Counted from the stretch's first letter, positions 8,828 to 16,950 are shown. The stretch is DNA of 64,000 nucleotides from Crenobacter oryzisoli (GCF_030385785.1 NZ_JAUEDK010000010.1:22510-86509); one strand, 5' to 3'. The notes: generated from the letters alone by a model not told the origin. Translations and numbers: made by a program.

Positions 8828-9235
8828 TCAGGCCACACTCTCCAGCATCTGCTTCAACGCAGCCAAATCCCGCTCCACCCACTTGGCATCACTGACGAAC
8901 TCTTCCTCGCTCATGCCGTTGCTGCGAAACAGCGTGAACACCAGTTCGCATCCATCGCCGTTCGGGATCAACCGCATCGGCACGTACAGCTCGTCGCCAT
9001 GCGGCGTCTGCACATAGTGGTCAAGTACGCCGTAGTCGTTCGGTGGGGTGAAGCGCACCCGCATTGGGCCGTGCTCGGTGTCGGCGAGCCAGGCCTCGTC
9101 GGTCTCGTGGATCGCCGTGCACAGGCCGGATGCCCATTGTGGGAAGTGCCGGGGCTCGGCGAGGAAGGCGTAGACCTCGGCCATCGGCCGGGCGATGCGC
9201 ACCGACAGGGTGCGCGACTCGACGGAGTTGCTCAT
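8828..9235 (-). CDS. SRPBCC (START-like) family protein
   Basis: A 135-residue cytoplasmic protein with the SRPBCC / polyketide cyclase fold pattern: MSNSVESRTLSVRIARPMAEVYAFLAEPRHFPQWASGL at the N-terminus (shown here by its features: VRIARP, VYAFLAEP, FPQWASG) and a C-terminal amphipathic helix after EEEFVSDAKWVERDLAALK. Such proteins bind hydrophobic ligands; the ligand is unknown. Its ATG overlaps the stop of the SnoaL-like gene, so the two form a coupled pair. The 11-mer TTCGGCCAACC lies directly beyond its stop. Confidence 0.75.
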   Translation of the reverse strand: MSNSVESRTLSVRIARPMAEVYAFLAEPRHFPQWASGLCTAIHETDEAWLADTEHGPMRVRFTPPNDYGVLDHYVQTPHGDELYVPMRLIPNGDGCELVFTLFRSNGMSEEEFVSDAKWVERDLAALKQMLESVA

Positions 9236-9636
9236 CAGTAGGCTTCCTCATTGTCGGCGGCCAGCAGATTGGCGTCGCGGGAAATCCGCCACGCGCCGTC
9301 CGCCTCGCGGCGCAGCACGGGGTCAGCGTATGGCCGTGGCGGGTGTGCGTGGCACCGCTGGCACGGTCGCGCATGTGCACGCGCAATCGGCCGCAGTAAT
9401 ACGCCAGGTGTGTCGCTGATCGCCAGGTCGTCGACCTGCCAGTCGTAGTCGATGTCGAACGCGGTGTTGGCTTGCAGCGCAGCAGCGAACGCCTCCTTGC
9501 CGCTCAGCGGCGGGGAGCCTGCGGTGTAGAAGCACACGTCGTCGCAGACCAGTTCGAGCAGCGCGGCGTTGTCGCCGGCCACCGTCGCGCGGTGCCAGGC
9601 TTCGAGTAGCGTGTAGATTGCGCGTTCGTCGTCCAT
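9235..9636 (-). CDS. SnoaL/NTF2-like protein with an internal shifted segment
   Basis: A 133-residue reading frame of the SnoaL/YybH type (MDDERAIYTLLEAWHRATVAGD ... READGAWRISRDANLLA), starting at ATG 9636 behind GGGAGG. The middle reads LLRPIARAHARPCQRCHAHPP, unlike the family, whereas the +1 frame there reads YCGRLRVHMRDRASGATHTR and HGHTLT, which fits the expected beta strands. So one base seems lost near 9396-9402 and one gained or lost near the GGGG at 9319-9322, giving two compensating frameshifts. The gene is either a diverged allele or carries sequencing errors. Function unknown; coupled to the SRPBCC gene. Confidence 0.7.
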   Translation of the reverse strand: MDDERAIYTLLEAWHRATVAGDNAALLELVCDDVCFYTAGSPPLSGKEAFAAALQANTAFDIDYDWQVDDLAISDTPGVLLRPIARAHARPCQRCHAHPPRPYADPVLRREADGAWRISRDANLLAADNEEAY

Positions 9637-9698
9637 CGGGCCTCCCGGTGCGCGGTCGACTGGCCGCGCCGCGGTTTCATTATCGGCGATGCCGCACG

Positions 9699-10094
9699 TC
9701 AATGCGCCGATCCGGCGAGGCGGGCATGCCAGGCGAGGATCGTGGCGCGGTAGCCGTCGGGCAACTCGGCCGGCAGTGCGTTGACCGGGAACAGCCCGAG
9801 CTGGGCATGTTCGAGGCTGATCCGCGGCACGAACGCGCCGACGAGCCGGCAACCGTAGCTGACGACGGACTCCCGTTTGCCCGGCCGGACTTCGAGCAGA
9901 TAGCTGTCGAGCGGCGCGACTACCTCGATCTCGACGCCCAGTTCCTCGAAGAACTCGCGGCTCAGGCATTCGGCCAATGTTTCACCGTTTTCGGTCCGTC
10001 CGCCGGGCAGCTCCCACTCTTCACGCTCGTTCATCAGCAGCACGACCTGATCGTCGGCAGTGATCAGCACGCCTTTCACGCAGACGGGATCCAT
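9699..10094 (-). CDS. Nudix hydrolase
   Basis: A 131-residue Nudix domain. The Nudix box is complete: G-x5-E-x7-REUXEEXGU appears as GRTENGE, seven residues, then REFFEELGV. Such enzymes cleave nucleoside diphosphates linked to another group, in pool cleaning or cofactor turnover; the substrate cannot be read. It sits upstream of the SnoaL-like gene on the same strand with a 62-base gap. A copy of TTGGCCGAATGC lies inside the gene at 9966-9977 (minus strand). Confidence 0.85.
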   Translation of the reverse strand: MDPVCVKGVLITADDQVVLLMNEREEWELPGGRTENGETLAECLSREFFEELGVEIEVVAPLDSYLLEVRPGKRESVVSYGCRLVGAFVPRISLEHAQLGLFPVNALPAELPDGYRATILAWHARLAGSAH

Positions 10095-10298
10095 CGGGGC
10101 TCCTTGCGGTTGGAGGTGGGGCTTTCGCTTGCGGCTCTCAGAGCCTGACCATTGTCTTGTTGCGAACAGCGTGGCTCCGGCAAATGGCCAGATGCCAAGC
10201 GGGTGACGGGGCCTTAGTCATTCTTAGATCAGGCCGACCCGCAACGCAGCCGGCCGTTAGCGGCGCCGGCCAAGTCGCAAAGAAACGATAGCGGGTCC

Positions 10299-10685
10299 CT
10301 ACGCTTCGTAGAGTTCCAGCGGCAGCCCGTCCGGGTCGGCGAAGAAGGTGAAGCGCTTGCCGGTGTACTCGTCGACACGCACCGGCTCGCACTCGACGCC
10401 GTGCTGTACCAGGTGGGCGATCGCTGTGTCGAGTTCGTCGACCTTGAACGCCAGATGGCGCAGCCCGCACGCTTCGGGGCGCGTCGGCCGTGTCGGCGGC
10501 GACGGAAATGAGAACAGCTCGAGCTGCACCCCGCCCGGCACCAAGAGGTCGAGCTTGTACGAGTCGCGTTCGGCACGGTAGGCCTCGGCGAGCACTGTCA
10601 GGCCCAGTATCTCGGTGTAGAAATGCTTGGAGCAGGCGTAGTCGGACGCGATCAGTGCGACGTGGTGGACGGCGGTGAGGTTCAT
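10299..10685 (-). CDS. Glyoxalase-fold (VOC) protein, GloA2/YaeR-like
   Basis: A 128-residue vicinal-oxygen-chelate protein. The opening VHHVALIASDYACSKHFYTEILGL, with metal-ligand His, and the closing FTFFADPDGLPLELYE, with metal-ligand Glu, are typical of the YaeR group. Two beta-alpha-beta-beta-beta units are recognisable. It may act on a toxic aldehyde-type substrate, but YaeR-like proteins have no firm activity. Two perfect DnaA-box 9-mers lie 52-89 bases upstream of its start. Confidence 0.82.
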   Translation of the reverse strand: MNLTAVHHVALIASDYACSKHFYTEILGLTVLAEAYRAERDSYKLDLLVPGGVQLELFSFPSPPTRPTRPEACGLRHLAFKVDELDTAIAHLVQHGVECEPVRVDEYTGKRFTFFADPDGLPLELYEA

Positions 10686-10736
10686 CGGGGGCGATTTAGG
10701 AGGAAAGGGTTGGGAGGGGCAGGGTGCTGCATCCGC

Positions 10737-10774
10737 TTATCCACAGGATTCGGCCAGCGTCCGTTTTATCCACA
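10737..10774 (+). promoter_or_regulatory. Pair of perfect DnaA-box 9-mers
   Basis: TTATCCACA occurs at 10737-10745 and again at 10766-10774, same orientation, 29 bases apart, in the gap between the glyoxalase-fold gene and ybaK. This is the strong DnaA box; it could titrate DnaA or regulate the downstream minus-strand gene. Confidence 0.5.
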
Positions 10775-10778
10775 GCGG

Positions 10779-11264
10779 TCAGCTCGCCGCCGCATGCACC
10801 AGCGTCGCGTTCAGGAGCCGCTGCGCGTCGGTCGGCGCGATGCCGACCTGGAAGCCGCGCTTGCCGCCGTTCAGGAAGATGCGGTCGAGTTCCAGGATGC
10901 TCGCCTCCATGTAGACCGGCATCGCCTGCTTGGTGCCGAACGGGCTGGTGCCGCCGACCAGATAGCCCGAATGCTTGTTGGCGATTTCGGGCGCGCATGG
11001 CTCGATCTTCTTTGCGCCGATCGCTTTGGCGAGCATGCCGGTGCCGACCTCGCGGTCGCCGTGCATCAGTACCACCAGTGGCTTCTTGTTCTCGTCCTGC
11101 ATGATCAGCGTCTTGATCACGCAATGCTCGTCAACGCCAAGCTCGCGCGCCGACACGCGGGTGCCGCCCTTTTCCTCGTACGCGTACAGGTGCTCGGTGA
11201 ACGGCACCTTGGCAGCGCGCAGCGCGCGGATCGCCTGGGTGACCGGGAATTTGTCCTTGCTCAT
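10779..11264 (-). CDS. ybaK: Cys-tRNA(Pro)/Cys-tRNA(Cys) deacylase YbaK
   Basis: A 161-residue YbaK/EbsC-type trans-editing protein that hydrolyses cysteine from tRNA(Pro). Recognisable features include TQAIRALRAAKVPFTEHLY at the N-terminus, the catalytic Lys region VIKTLIMQDENKKPLVV, and the substrate loop GYLVGGTSPFGTKQAMPVY. Length matches the family (about 159). It is a stand-alone gene with a clear start, ATG 11264. Confidence 0.93.
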   Translation of the reverse strand: MSKDKFPVTQAIRALRAAKVPFTEHLYAYEEKGGTRVSARELGVDEHCVIKTLIMQDENKKPLVVLMHGDREVGTGMLAKAIGAKKIEPCAPEIANKHSGYLVGGTSPFGTKQAMPVYMEASILELDRIFLNGGKRGFQVGIAPTDAQRLLNATLVHAAAS

Positions 11265-11283
11265 GATCGAAACGGCTGAAAGC

Positions 11284-11313
11284 GAAACGGCCAGTGTACG
11301 CGCTGGCCGTTTC
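11284..11313 (-). terminator. Hairpin after msrQ
   Basis: The perfect arms AAACGGCCAG / CTGGCCGTTT with an 8-base loop lie between msrQ and ybaK. On the minus strand the second arm runs into TTTCGCTTT, so it likely terminates msrPQ. Confidence 0.6.
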
Positions 11314-11402
11314 GCCCGGTAGCCTCAAGGAGGGCTCTAAAAACCGTTGCGAGCACCGCCCGCCGAGCATCGGTGCAGCGCAGCAGGTTTTTCGAAGCGC
11401 CC

Positions 11403-12068
11403 TCAGGCGGCCTTGCTCGCCGGCGTCGCCAAGCGCCGCTGCTTTGCCTGCTCGGCCCACCGGCGGATCAGCCGCTCGGCGAGCAGGATCGCGAGGATCG
11501 TCGCGTACAGGGCTGGCTGGCTGACGTCCTTCTTCACCAGCCACCAGTAGTGCAGCACGCCGAGGATCGCGACCGGGTAGACCAGCTTGTGCAGCTTGCC
11601 CCAGTTGCGTTTGAGCCGCTTCATCCAGCCTTGGGTCGACGTGACCGCCAGCGGCGTCATCAGCACGATCGCGGCGAAGCCGACGGTGATGAATGGCCGC
11701 TTAACGATGTCGCGGGCTATAGCATGCAGCTCGAAGAACTTGTCGAGCCACAGATAGGTGGCCAGGTGCAGCACGCCGTAGAAATAGGCGTAGAGGCCGG
11801 CCATCCTCCTGAGCTTCAGCAGCCAGCCCAGCCCGGTCAGGCGCTTGAGCGGCGACACCGTCAGCGTGATCAACAGGAAAGTTAGCGTCCAGGTACCGGT
11901 CGAATGGGTGATGAACTCGATCGGGTTGACCGCCTGGCCGGACGCGACGATCCACGCTGCGCGCGCCAGCGGCAGCAGCGCGGCGATGAACAGCAGCGCC
12001 TTCAGCGGCCCGAGAAAGCGCGGCAGGCCGGGGGCCGGTGGGCGGGCGGAGGGGGTAGGGGCAGCCAT
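11403..12068 (-). CDS. msrQ: Heme membrane subunit MsrQ
   Basis: A 221-residue inner-membrane b-type cytochrome (formerly YedZ) that passes electrons from the quinone pool to MsrP. Six hydrophobic helices are visible, with heme-ligand His candidates in FYGVLHLATYL, WGKLHKLVYP and LGVLHYWW. It lies directly after msrP, seven bases from its stop. The pair repairs oxidised methionine in periplasmic proteins. Confidence 0.93.
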   Translation of the reverse strand: MAAPTPSARPPAPGLPRFLGPLKALLFIAALLPLARAAWIVASGQAVNPIEFITHSTGTWTLTFLLITLTVSPLKRLTGLGWLLKLRRMAGLYAYFYGVLHLATYLWLDKFFELHAIARDIVKRPFITVGFAAIVLMTPLAVTSTQGWMKRLKRNWGKLHKLVYPVAILGVLHYWWLVKKDVSQPALYATILAILLAERLIRRWAEQAKQRRLATPASKAA

Positions 12069-12075
12069 GGTGTCC

Positions 12076-12999
12076 TCAGAAGTTCTTGCGCAGATCCATG
12101 CCGCGGTACAGCCCCGCGACCTGGTCGGCGTAGCCGTTGAACATCAGCGTCTTGCGCTTGAAGAAGTCGCCGATGCGCCGCTCGGTCGCCTGGCTCCAGC
12201 GCGGGTGGTCGACCTCGGGGTTTACGTTCGAGTAGAAGCCGTATTCGTGCGCGTTGGCGAGGTTCCAGCTGGTCGGCGGCTGCTTGTCGGTCAGTGTGAT
12301 CCGCACGATCGACTTGATGCCCTTGAAACCGTACTTCCACGGCACGATCAGGCGGATCGGCGCGCCGTTCTGGTTCGGCAGCACGTTGCCGTACAGGCCG
12401 ACCGCCAGGATCGCCAGCGGGTGCATCGCCTCGTCGAGGCGCAGGCCCTCGCGGTATGGCCACGCCAGCACGTCGTCGCGCTGGCCGGGCATCTCGCTCG
12501 GGCGTAGCACGCTCTGGAACGCCACGTACTTGGCCTTGCCGGTCGGCTCGACCTGTTTGAGCAAGGCCGACAGCGGAAAGCCTATCCACGGGATCACCAT
12601 GCTCCAGCCCTCGACGCAGCGCAGCCGGTAGATGCGTTCCTCGAGCGGCGCGAGCTTCATCAGCTGCTCTATCGAAAAGGTGCGCGGCTTGAGCACGTCG
12701 CCGTCGACGGTGACCGCCCACGGCCGTGGCTTGAACTGGCCGGAGTACTCGGCCGGGTCGCCCTTGTCGGTGCCGAACTCGTAGAAGTTGTTGTAGCCGG
12801 TGATCTCTTTGAGCGTGTTCATTCGTTCGCCGGTCGACAGCAGGCTCTTCTTGGCGGCGAGCGCGGCGAAGGCGTTGCCCGACAGCGCGAGGCCGGCCGC
12901 GCCGGCGGCGCCGAGCAGCAGGAAGCGGCGGCGGTCGAGGTACAGGTCCTGCGGGGTGATCTCGGACGGCAGGATGTCGTCCGGGCGCTTGATCAACAT
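12076..12999 (-). CDS. msrP: Methionine sulfoxide reductase catalytic subunit MsrP
   Basis: A 307-residue molybdopterin enzyme (formerly YedY) exported by the Tat system: DRRRFLLLG near residues 22-30 carries the twin arginines before a hydrophobic stretch. The molybdenum-ligand Cys is in YRLRCVEGW (about residue 128). Together with MsrQ it reduces methionine sulfoxide in envelope proteins without thioredoxin. The 190-base upstream gap holds no gene and probably the promoter; no HprSR-type regulator is nearby. Confidence 0.95.
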   Translation of the reverse strand: MLIKRPDDILPSEITPQDLYLDRRRFLLLGAAGAAGLALSGNAFAALAAKKSLLSTGERMNTLKEITGYNNFYEFGTDKGDPAEYSGQFKPRPWAVTVDGDVLKPRTFSIEQLMKLAPLEERIYRLRCVEGWSMVIPWIGFPLSALLKQVEPTGKAKYVAFQSVLRPSEMPGQRDDVLAWPYREGLRLDEAMHPLAILAVGLYGNVLPNQNGAPIRLIVPWKYGFKGIKSIVRITLTDKQPPTSWNLANAHEYGFYSNVNPEVDHPRWSQATERRIGDFFKRKTLMFNGYADQVAGLYRGMDLRKNF

Positions 13000-13190
13000 G
13001 GTGGGCTTCTCCCGTTCTGGTGTCTGACCATTAGTCGGCCTTTTTATGGCTATCTGACACTACTACGAAAAAAACAGTTTCGCGGATGCGCCGGACGGTC
13101 GAACAGGGGGCGGTTTAAGCGCCGCGAAGGGTACCGTTGGCCGGGTGGGCTGCGGCGGTCAGTATCGCAACGTCGAAGGGAAGCGGCTCG

Positions 13191-13370
13191 TCAGACGTTG
13201 ATGCCGAGCAGGAACAGTAATACGAGCAGCAAGGAGCTGATCAACAGCGAGACCGCCAGCGTGTGGGCCCAGTCGCGCAAGGTGCGGCGCTGCTCGCGGT
13301 CGAGCACCCAGCGCGCCAGCGCGTACAGCACGAAGCAGAGGACGAAGAACTTGAACAGACGGCCGAACAT
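13191..13370 (-). CDS. Small membrane protein of unknown function (59 aa)
   Basis: A 59-residue frame, ATG 13370 to TGA 13191. It has two hydrophobic segments: FKFFVLCFVLYALARWVL near the N-terminus and LAVSLLISSLLLVLLFLLGINV at the C-terminus, joined by a charged linker (DREQRRTLRDWAHT). Codon choice in the third position is GC-rich, as in neighbouring real genes, and the hydrophobic pattern argues against chance. It is divergent from metX. No family is recognised; its size suggests a subunit of, or regulator for, a membrane complex. Confidence 0.6.
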   Translation of the reverse strand: MFGRLFKFFVLCFVLYALARWVLDREQRRTLRDWAHTLAVSLLISSLLLVLLFLLGINV

Positions 13371-13444
13371 GGCAGGTTACGCGGGGGCAGAAACAGGTGG
13401 CGCGATTATCCGGGCCGGTTTGCCCCGCCGCAAGGCGATGACGA

Positions 13445-13450
13445 TATAAT
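13445..13450 (+). promoter_or_regulatory. -10 element for metXW
   Basis: A perfect TATAAT, 72 bases before the metX start, with a weak -35 TTGCCC at 13420-13425 (19-base spacing). No SAM-riboswitch-like fold is evident in the leader. Confidence 0.5.
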
Positions 13451-13522
13451 CGACGCGAAGAGAAACGGCCGCGCCGGGCCCCGGCGCCACCCAAAGCAAA
13501 ACAACAGGCCTCACCCGCAACC

Positions 13523-14665
13523 ATGTCCCAATCCGAACAATCCGTCGGCATCGTCACGCCGGAAGACGCGTTTTTCGACACCCCGCTGACGCTGAACAGC
13601 GGCGCGGTGCTCGAGCACTACACGCTGCGCTTCGAGACCTACGGCACGCTCAACGCCGCCAAGAGCAACGCCATCCTGATCTGCCATGCGCTGTCCGGCC
13701 ACCACCACGTCGCCGGCCGCCACCATCCGGACGAGAAGGCGCCGGGCTGGTGGGACAGCATGGTCGGCCCGGGCAAGCCGATCGACACCAACCGCTTCTT
13801 CGTCGTCGGCGTCAACAACTTGGGCGGTTGCCACGGCAGCACCGGCCCGTCCAGCGTCAACCCGGCCACCGGCCAGCCGTACGGCTCGGCGTTCCCGGTG
13901 GTGACGGTATGCGACTGGGTGCGCGCGCAGGCCCGCCTGGCCGACCGACTCGGCATCGACACCTGGGCGGCGGTGATCGGCGGCAGCCTCGGCGGCATGC
14001 AGGCGCTGCAGTGGAGCATCGATTTCCCGAGCCGGGTTCGCCACGCGCTGGTGATCGCCTCGGCGCCGAAGCTGACCGCGCAGAACATCGCGTTCAACGA
14101 CGTGGCGCGCCAGGCCATCCTGACCGACCCGCAGTTCCACAACGGCAACTTCTACCAGGAAGGCACCATCCCACGCCGCGGCCTGCGCCTGGCGCGGATG
14201 CTCGGCCACATCACCTACCTGTCCGATGACGGCATGGGCGAGAAATTCGGCCGCATGCTGCGCTCGGGCGAGTACAAGTACGGCTTCGACGTCGAGTTCG
14301 AGATCGAGAGCTATCTGCGTTACCAGGGCGACAAGTTCTCCGACCGATTCGATGCCAACACCTATCTGCTGATGACCAAGGCGCTCGACTATTTCGACCC
14401 GGGCCAGCGCTTCGACGGCAGCCTGGTGAAGGCGCTGCAGCAGGCCACCGCCAAGTACTTCGTCGCCAGCTTTACCTCCGACTGGCGCTTCTCGCCGGAG
14501 CGCTCGCGCGAGATCGTCAAGGCGATGCTGTCGGCGAAGAAGCCGGTGTGCTACGCCGAGATCGACTCGACGCACGGCCACGACGCCTTCCTGATGACCG
14601 ACGCGCCGTACGTGGCGGCGATGCGTGCCTACCTGAACAACGTCGCCAAGGAGGTGGCAGCATGA
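13523..14665 (+). CDS. metX: Homoserine O-acyltransferase MetX
   Basis: A 380-residue alpha/beta hydrolase that acylates homoserine, the first dedicated step of methionine synthesis. The nucleophile elbow GGSLGGMQ places the catalytic Ser at residue 155; the acid is in FTSDWRFSP and the base in [10 protein letters not shown]. The segment [14 protein letters not shown] is the family signature. Proteobacterial MetX paired with MetW often uses succinyl-CoA rather than acetyl-CoA; the acyl donor cannot be settled by reading. The stop overlaps metW by 4 bases. Confidence 0.95.
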   Translation: MSQSEQSVGIVTPEDAFFDTPLTLNSGAVLEHYTLRFETYGTLNAAKSNAILICHALSGHHHVAGRHHPDEKAPGWWDSMVGPGKPIDTNRFFVVGVNNLGGCHGSTGPSSVNPATGQPYGSAFPVVTVCDWVRAQARLADRLGIDTWAAVIGGSLGGMQALQWSIDFPSRVRHALVIASAPKLTAQNIAFNDVARQAILTDPQFHNGNFYQEGTIPRRGLRLARMLGHITYLSDDGMGEKFGRMLRSGEYKYGFDVEFEIESYLRYQGDKFSDRFDANTYLLMTKALDYFDPGQRFDGSLVKALQQATAKYFVASFTSDWRFSPERSREIVKAMLSAKKPVCYAEIDSTHGHDAFLMTDAPYVAAMRAYLNNVAKEVAA

Positions 14666-15246
14666 GCTTGCGCGCGGATTTGCAACTGATCGCCGACTGG
14701 ATCGAGCCGAACAGCCGGGTGCTCGACCTCGGCTGCGGCGACGGCACCTTGCTCGCTCACCTCGGCACCGCCAAGCAGGTGCAGGGCTACGGCGTCGAGA
14801 TCGACGTCGACAACGTGGTGCGCTGCATCGAGGCCGGCGTGAACGTGGTGCAGGGCGACCTGGAGGCAGGCCTCGCCGAGTTCGACGACCAGGCCTTCGA
14901 CCACGTGGTGCTGTCACAGACCATCCAGGCGATGCACCACACCGAGAACATTCTCAACGAGATCCTGCGCGTCGGCCGCGACGCGATCGTCACCTTCCCG
15001 AACTTCGGCTACTGGCGCAACCGCTGGCAGATCCTGCAGGGGCACATGCCGGTGTCGGAGACCATCCCCTACCAGTGGTACGACACGCCGAACATCCACT
15101 GGTGCATGCTGGGCGACTTCGAGGCGCTGTGCGCGAAGAACCGCATCCGCGTGGTGGAGCGGGTGGTGATGGACGGGGAGCGGCGGGTGAGCTTTATGCC
15201 GAACCTGCTGGGCAGCCTGGCGTTCTACCGGGTGGCGCGGGGGTAG
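14662..15246 (+). CDS. metW: Methionine biosynthesis protein MetW
   Basis: A 194-residue methyltransferase-fold protein with the SAM-binding motif [15 protein letters not shown]. It is always found next to metX and has been linked to stabilising or activating MetX. Conserved segments [13 protein letters not shown] and [16 protein letters not shown] are typical. It starts inside the metX stop (ATGA), behind GGAGGTGG. A terminator lies at 15295-15318. Confidence 0.95.
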   Translation: MSLRADLQLIADWIEPNSRVLDLGCGDGTLLAHLGTAKQVQGYGVEIDVDNVVRCIEAGVNVVQGDLEAGLAEFDDQAFDHVVLSQTIQAMHHTENILNEILRVGRDAIVTFPNFGYWRNRWQILQGHMPVSETIPYQWYDTPNIHWCMLGDFEALCAKNRIRVVERVVMDGERRVSFMPNLLGSLAFYRVARG

Positions 15247-15257
15247 GAGTAGGGCCG

Positions 15258-15277
15258 TTCGGCCAAGGTTGGCCGAA
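15258..15277. repeat. Inverted pair of the TTGGCCGAA motif
   Basis: TTCGGCCAAGGTTGGCCGAA is a 9-bp perfect inverted repeat with a 2-base centre, just after metW and just before its terminator. It is one site of the motif family that recurs through the window (see findings). Confidence 0.75.
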
Positions 15278-15294
15278 TGCGTCGCGTTGAATGA

Positions 15295-15318
15295 GGGAGC
15301 CGGTTGGCTCCCTTTTTT
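15295..15318 (+). terminator. Terminator after metXW
   Basis: Perfect stem GGGAGCC / GGCTCCC, loop GGTT, then six T. Confidence 0.85.
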
Positions 15319-15358
15319 GTTGGCGTTGATTGGTGGTGGGGCAGGGGCTGTTGTTGCT

Positions 15359-15465
15359 GTTCGGTCAACGTTAGTGGGGCCCGCGGCCTTGTCGGTCTCG
15401 CCCGACGGGCGCCCCACTTTCTTTGCTTCGCCAAAGAAAGTGGGCAAAGAAAGGCGACCCCCACG
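15359..15465 (+). repeat. Interspersed repeat, copy A
   Basis: This roughly 105-bp unit contains TTCGGTCAACGTTAG, then TGTCGGTCTCGCCCGAC at 15390-15406, then a 13-bp perfect hairpin CCCACTTTCTTTG / CAAAGAAAGTGGG (15413-15444) and CAAAGAAAGGCGACCCC. Copy B, in opposite orientation, lies at 15990-16096. The stop-free frames across it produce misleading hypothetical proteins (for example with TFFASPKKVGKERR), so no gene is called. Confidence 0.75.
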
Positions 15466-15989
15466 ACGCCGGCCCGCTGTCGCGGGCTGCCCTGTGGGCG
15501 CCACGGCCAACGGGCGGCTGCGCAACTCGCGCCGGCGATGCCGGCACTCGGACAGTGCTCGCCGATTGCCCCCGTTGGCCGCGTCGTCCTCGGCGGCGTC
15601 GAAGGGGATGGGGGGGACTAGTTGTGGCTGACGTGAAATGGCCGGATTTACCCCCTGCCTTGGTGCTTGTGACAGCGTTTTTCGGGAGCTGTGGATAAAG
15701 GCCACGTTGGTGGCCTCGCTGTGGATAAGCCACGTTTGGCCGAAAAAGTCTGGTTCCAGACTCGACTCGAAACGGGGGTTAAGGAAGCCACTACCGTTCG
15801 GCCAACGTTAGCGTGGAAGAACCAGTGGTTGCGGCGCCGTCCTTTGTCACGATCGCCGCAGTCGACCTGCGAATCCCCCTTCTGCGCTGCCGAGCGATCG
15901 TCAAGCGGCCAGGTTTTAAGCCACCGCTTGTTCGAGCGGGCGGACGTTAGCCGCCCGCGAGTTCGGTGGCGCCTGGCTGCTTGGCCGGC
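15466..15989. other. Gene-free stretch between inverted repeat copies
   Basis: About 520 bases between the two inverted repeat copies hold no convincing gene. They contain two perfect DnaA-box 9-mers (15690-15698 and 15720-15728), a short hairpin AGGCCAC / GTGGCCT between them, and a copy of TTCGGCCAACGTTAG at 15797-15811. A 145-residue open frame at 15691-16128 is judged a repeat by-product because it runs through copy B. Confidence 0.6.
15690..15728 (-). promoter_or_regulatory. Second pair of perfect DnaA-box 9-mers
   Basis: TGTGGATAA at 15690-15698 and 15720-15728, 30 bases apart and in the same orientation, with a 7-bp inverted repeat in between. Spacing is nearly that of the pair at 10737-10774. 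Confidence 0.5.
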
Positions 15990-16096
15990 GCGGTGGGGTC
16001 GTCTTTCTTTGGGTACTTTCTTTGACGAAGCAAAGAAAGTACCTCGCCGGTCGGGCGAGACCGACAGGGTGGAGGGTCCCTCCAACGTTGGCCGAA
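15990..16096 (-). repeat. Interspersed repeat, copy B (inverted)
   Basis: The reverse complement of copy A in architecture: GGTACTTTCTTTG / CAAAGAAAGTACC hairpin at 16012-16043, the exact 17-mer GTCGGGCGAGACCGACA at 16050-16066 and CAACGTTGGCCGAAAG at the outer end. The hairpin arms differ from copy A by compensating changes (CCCAC versus GGTAC ends), so the stem is kept. Confidence 0.75.
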
Positions 16097-16164
16097 AGCA
16101 CCGACAGTCGATCCGCGACCTGAGCTAACCCGCAGGCCGTCAACGCCGGCCAACCGTCATCCCC

Positions 16165-16815
16165 TCAACTCACCAAACTCGCCGCCACATTGATCGACAT
16201 CGCCAGGATGCTGGTGTTGAACACAAACGATAGCACGGACTGCACCAACACCACCCGCCGCGCCGCCGGGCTGCCGACCGCTACGTCGGCGGTCTGCGAC
16301 GCCACCCCGATGGTGAACGAGAAGTACAAAAAGTCCCAGTAGGTCGGCGTGCTTGGCTTGTCGGGGAACAGCAGCGGAGGCTCGCCTGATTTGCTGCCGT
16401 AGAACAGGTGCGCGTAGTGCAGCGCGAAGATGGTCGGTAACAACAGCCAGGCGCCGATCAGCGTCACCGCGCTCAGCACCAGATGGCCGAATTTGGCGTC
16501 GCCGGACAACCCCTTCACGCTGGTCAGCTCCAGCAGAATCGCCACCAGGCTCATCACCGTGGCGCTCGAGATCAACGTCAGTGCCATCGCGGCGCTCTCG
16601 TCCTGCAGGCGGGAGAGCCGGCGGATGCGCTCGGGCTGCGCGCGCACCATCATCAGCCACAGCGACAACAGGTAGACCCAGGTGGTGACGTTCCAGCCGA
16701 GCAGCAGCCGTTGCAGCCACGGTGCGTGTGGCAGTAGCCAGAAACCGGCGATGCCGGCGGCGAAGGCGATGACAAGGCGGGGGCGGGTGCGAATGAGGTG
16801 GCCGATACGGCGCAT
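16165..16815 (-). CDS. DUF1345 family membrane protein
   Basis: A 216-residue inner-membrane protein with about five hydrophobic segments. The C-terminal region TPTYWDFLYFSFTIGVASQTADV is the hallmark of DUF1345, where a YWDFLYFSF-like motif precedes the last helices and recalls potassium-channel pore regions; the function is unknown. ATG 16815 is preceded by GGAGAG on the minus strand. It stands alone, divergent from ampG. Confidence 0.82.
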   Translation of the reverse strand: MRRIGHLIRTRPRLVIAFAAGIAGFWLLPHAPWLQRLLLGWNVTTWVYLLSLWLMMVRAQPERIRRLSRLQDESAAMALTLISSATVMSLVAILLELTSVKGLSGDAKFGHLVLSAVTLIGAWLLLPTIFALHYAHLFYGSKSGEPPLLFPDKPSTPTYWDFLYFSFTIGVASQTADVAVGSPAARRVVLVQSVLSFVFNTSILAMSINVAASLVS

Positions 16816-16950
16816 GGAGCTCTCCTGCAACAGATAATGGCGACAGGATAGCTCAGCGGCACCGGCCGGAAAAAACCACAGTCTAAGCCGGGATACGCCG
16901 ATGATGGCCGCAGTGATTCGCCCATGCAGTTTGTGGGTGAAACGGCACGA

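Noticed and set aside
13451..13522. A SAM riboswitch in the metX leader
   Set aside because: The 72-base leader is too short, and no conserved SAM-I, SAM-II or SAM-IV pairing was found.
15691..16128. A 145-residue open frame in the gene-free stretch
   Set aside because: It runs through repeat copy B and its hairpin, has no ribosome binding site, and frames of this type arise wherever this repeat occurs.
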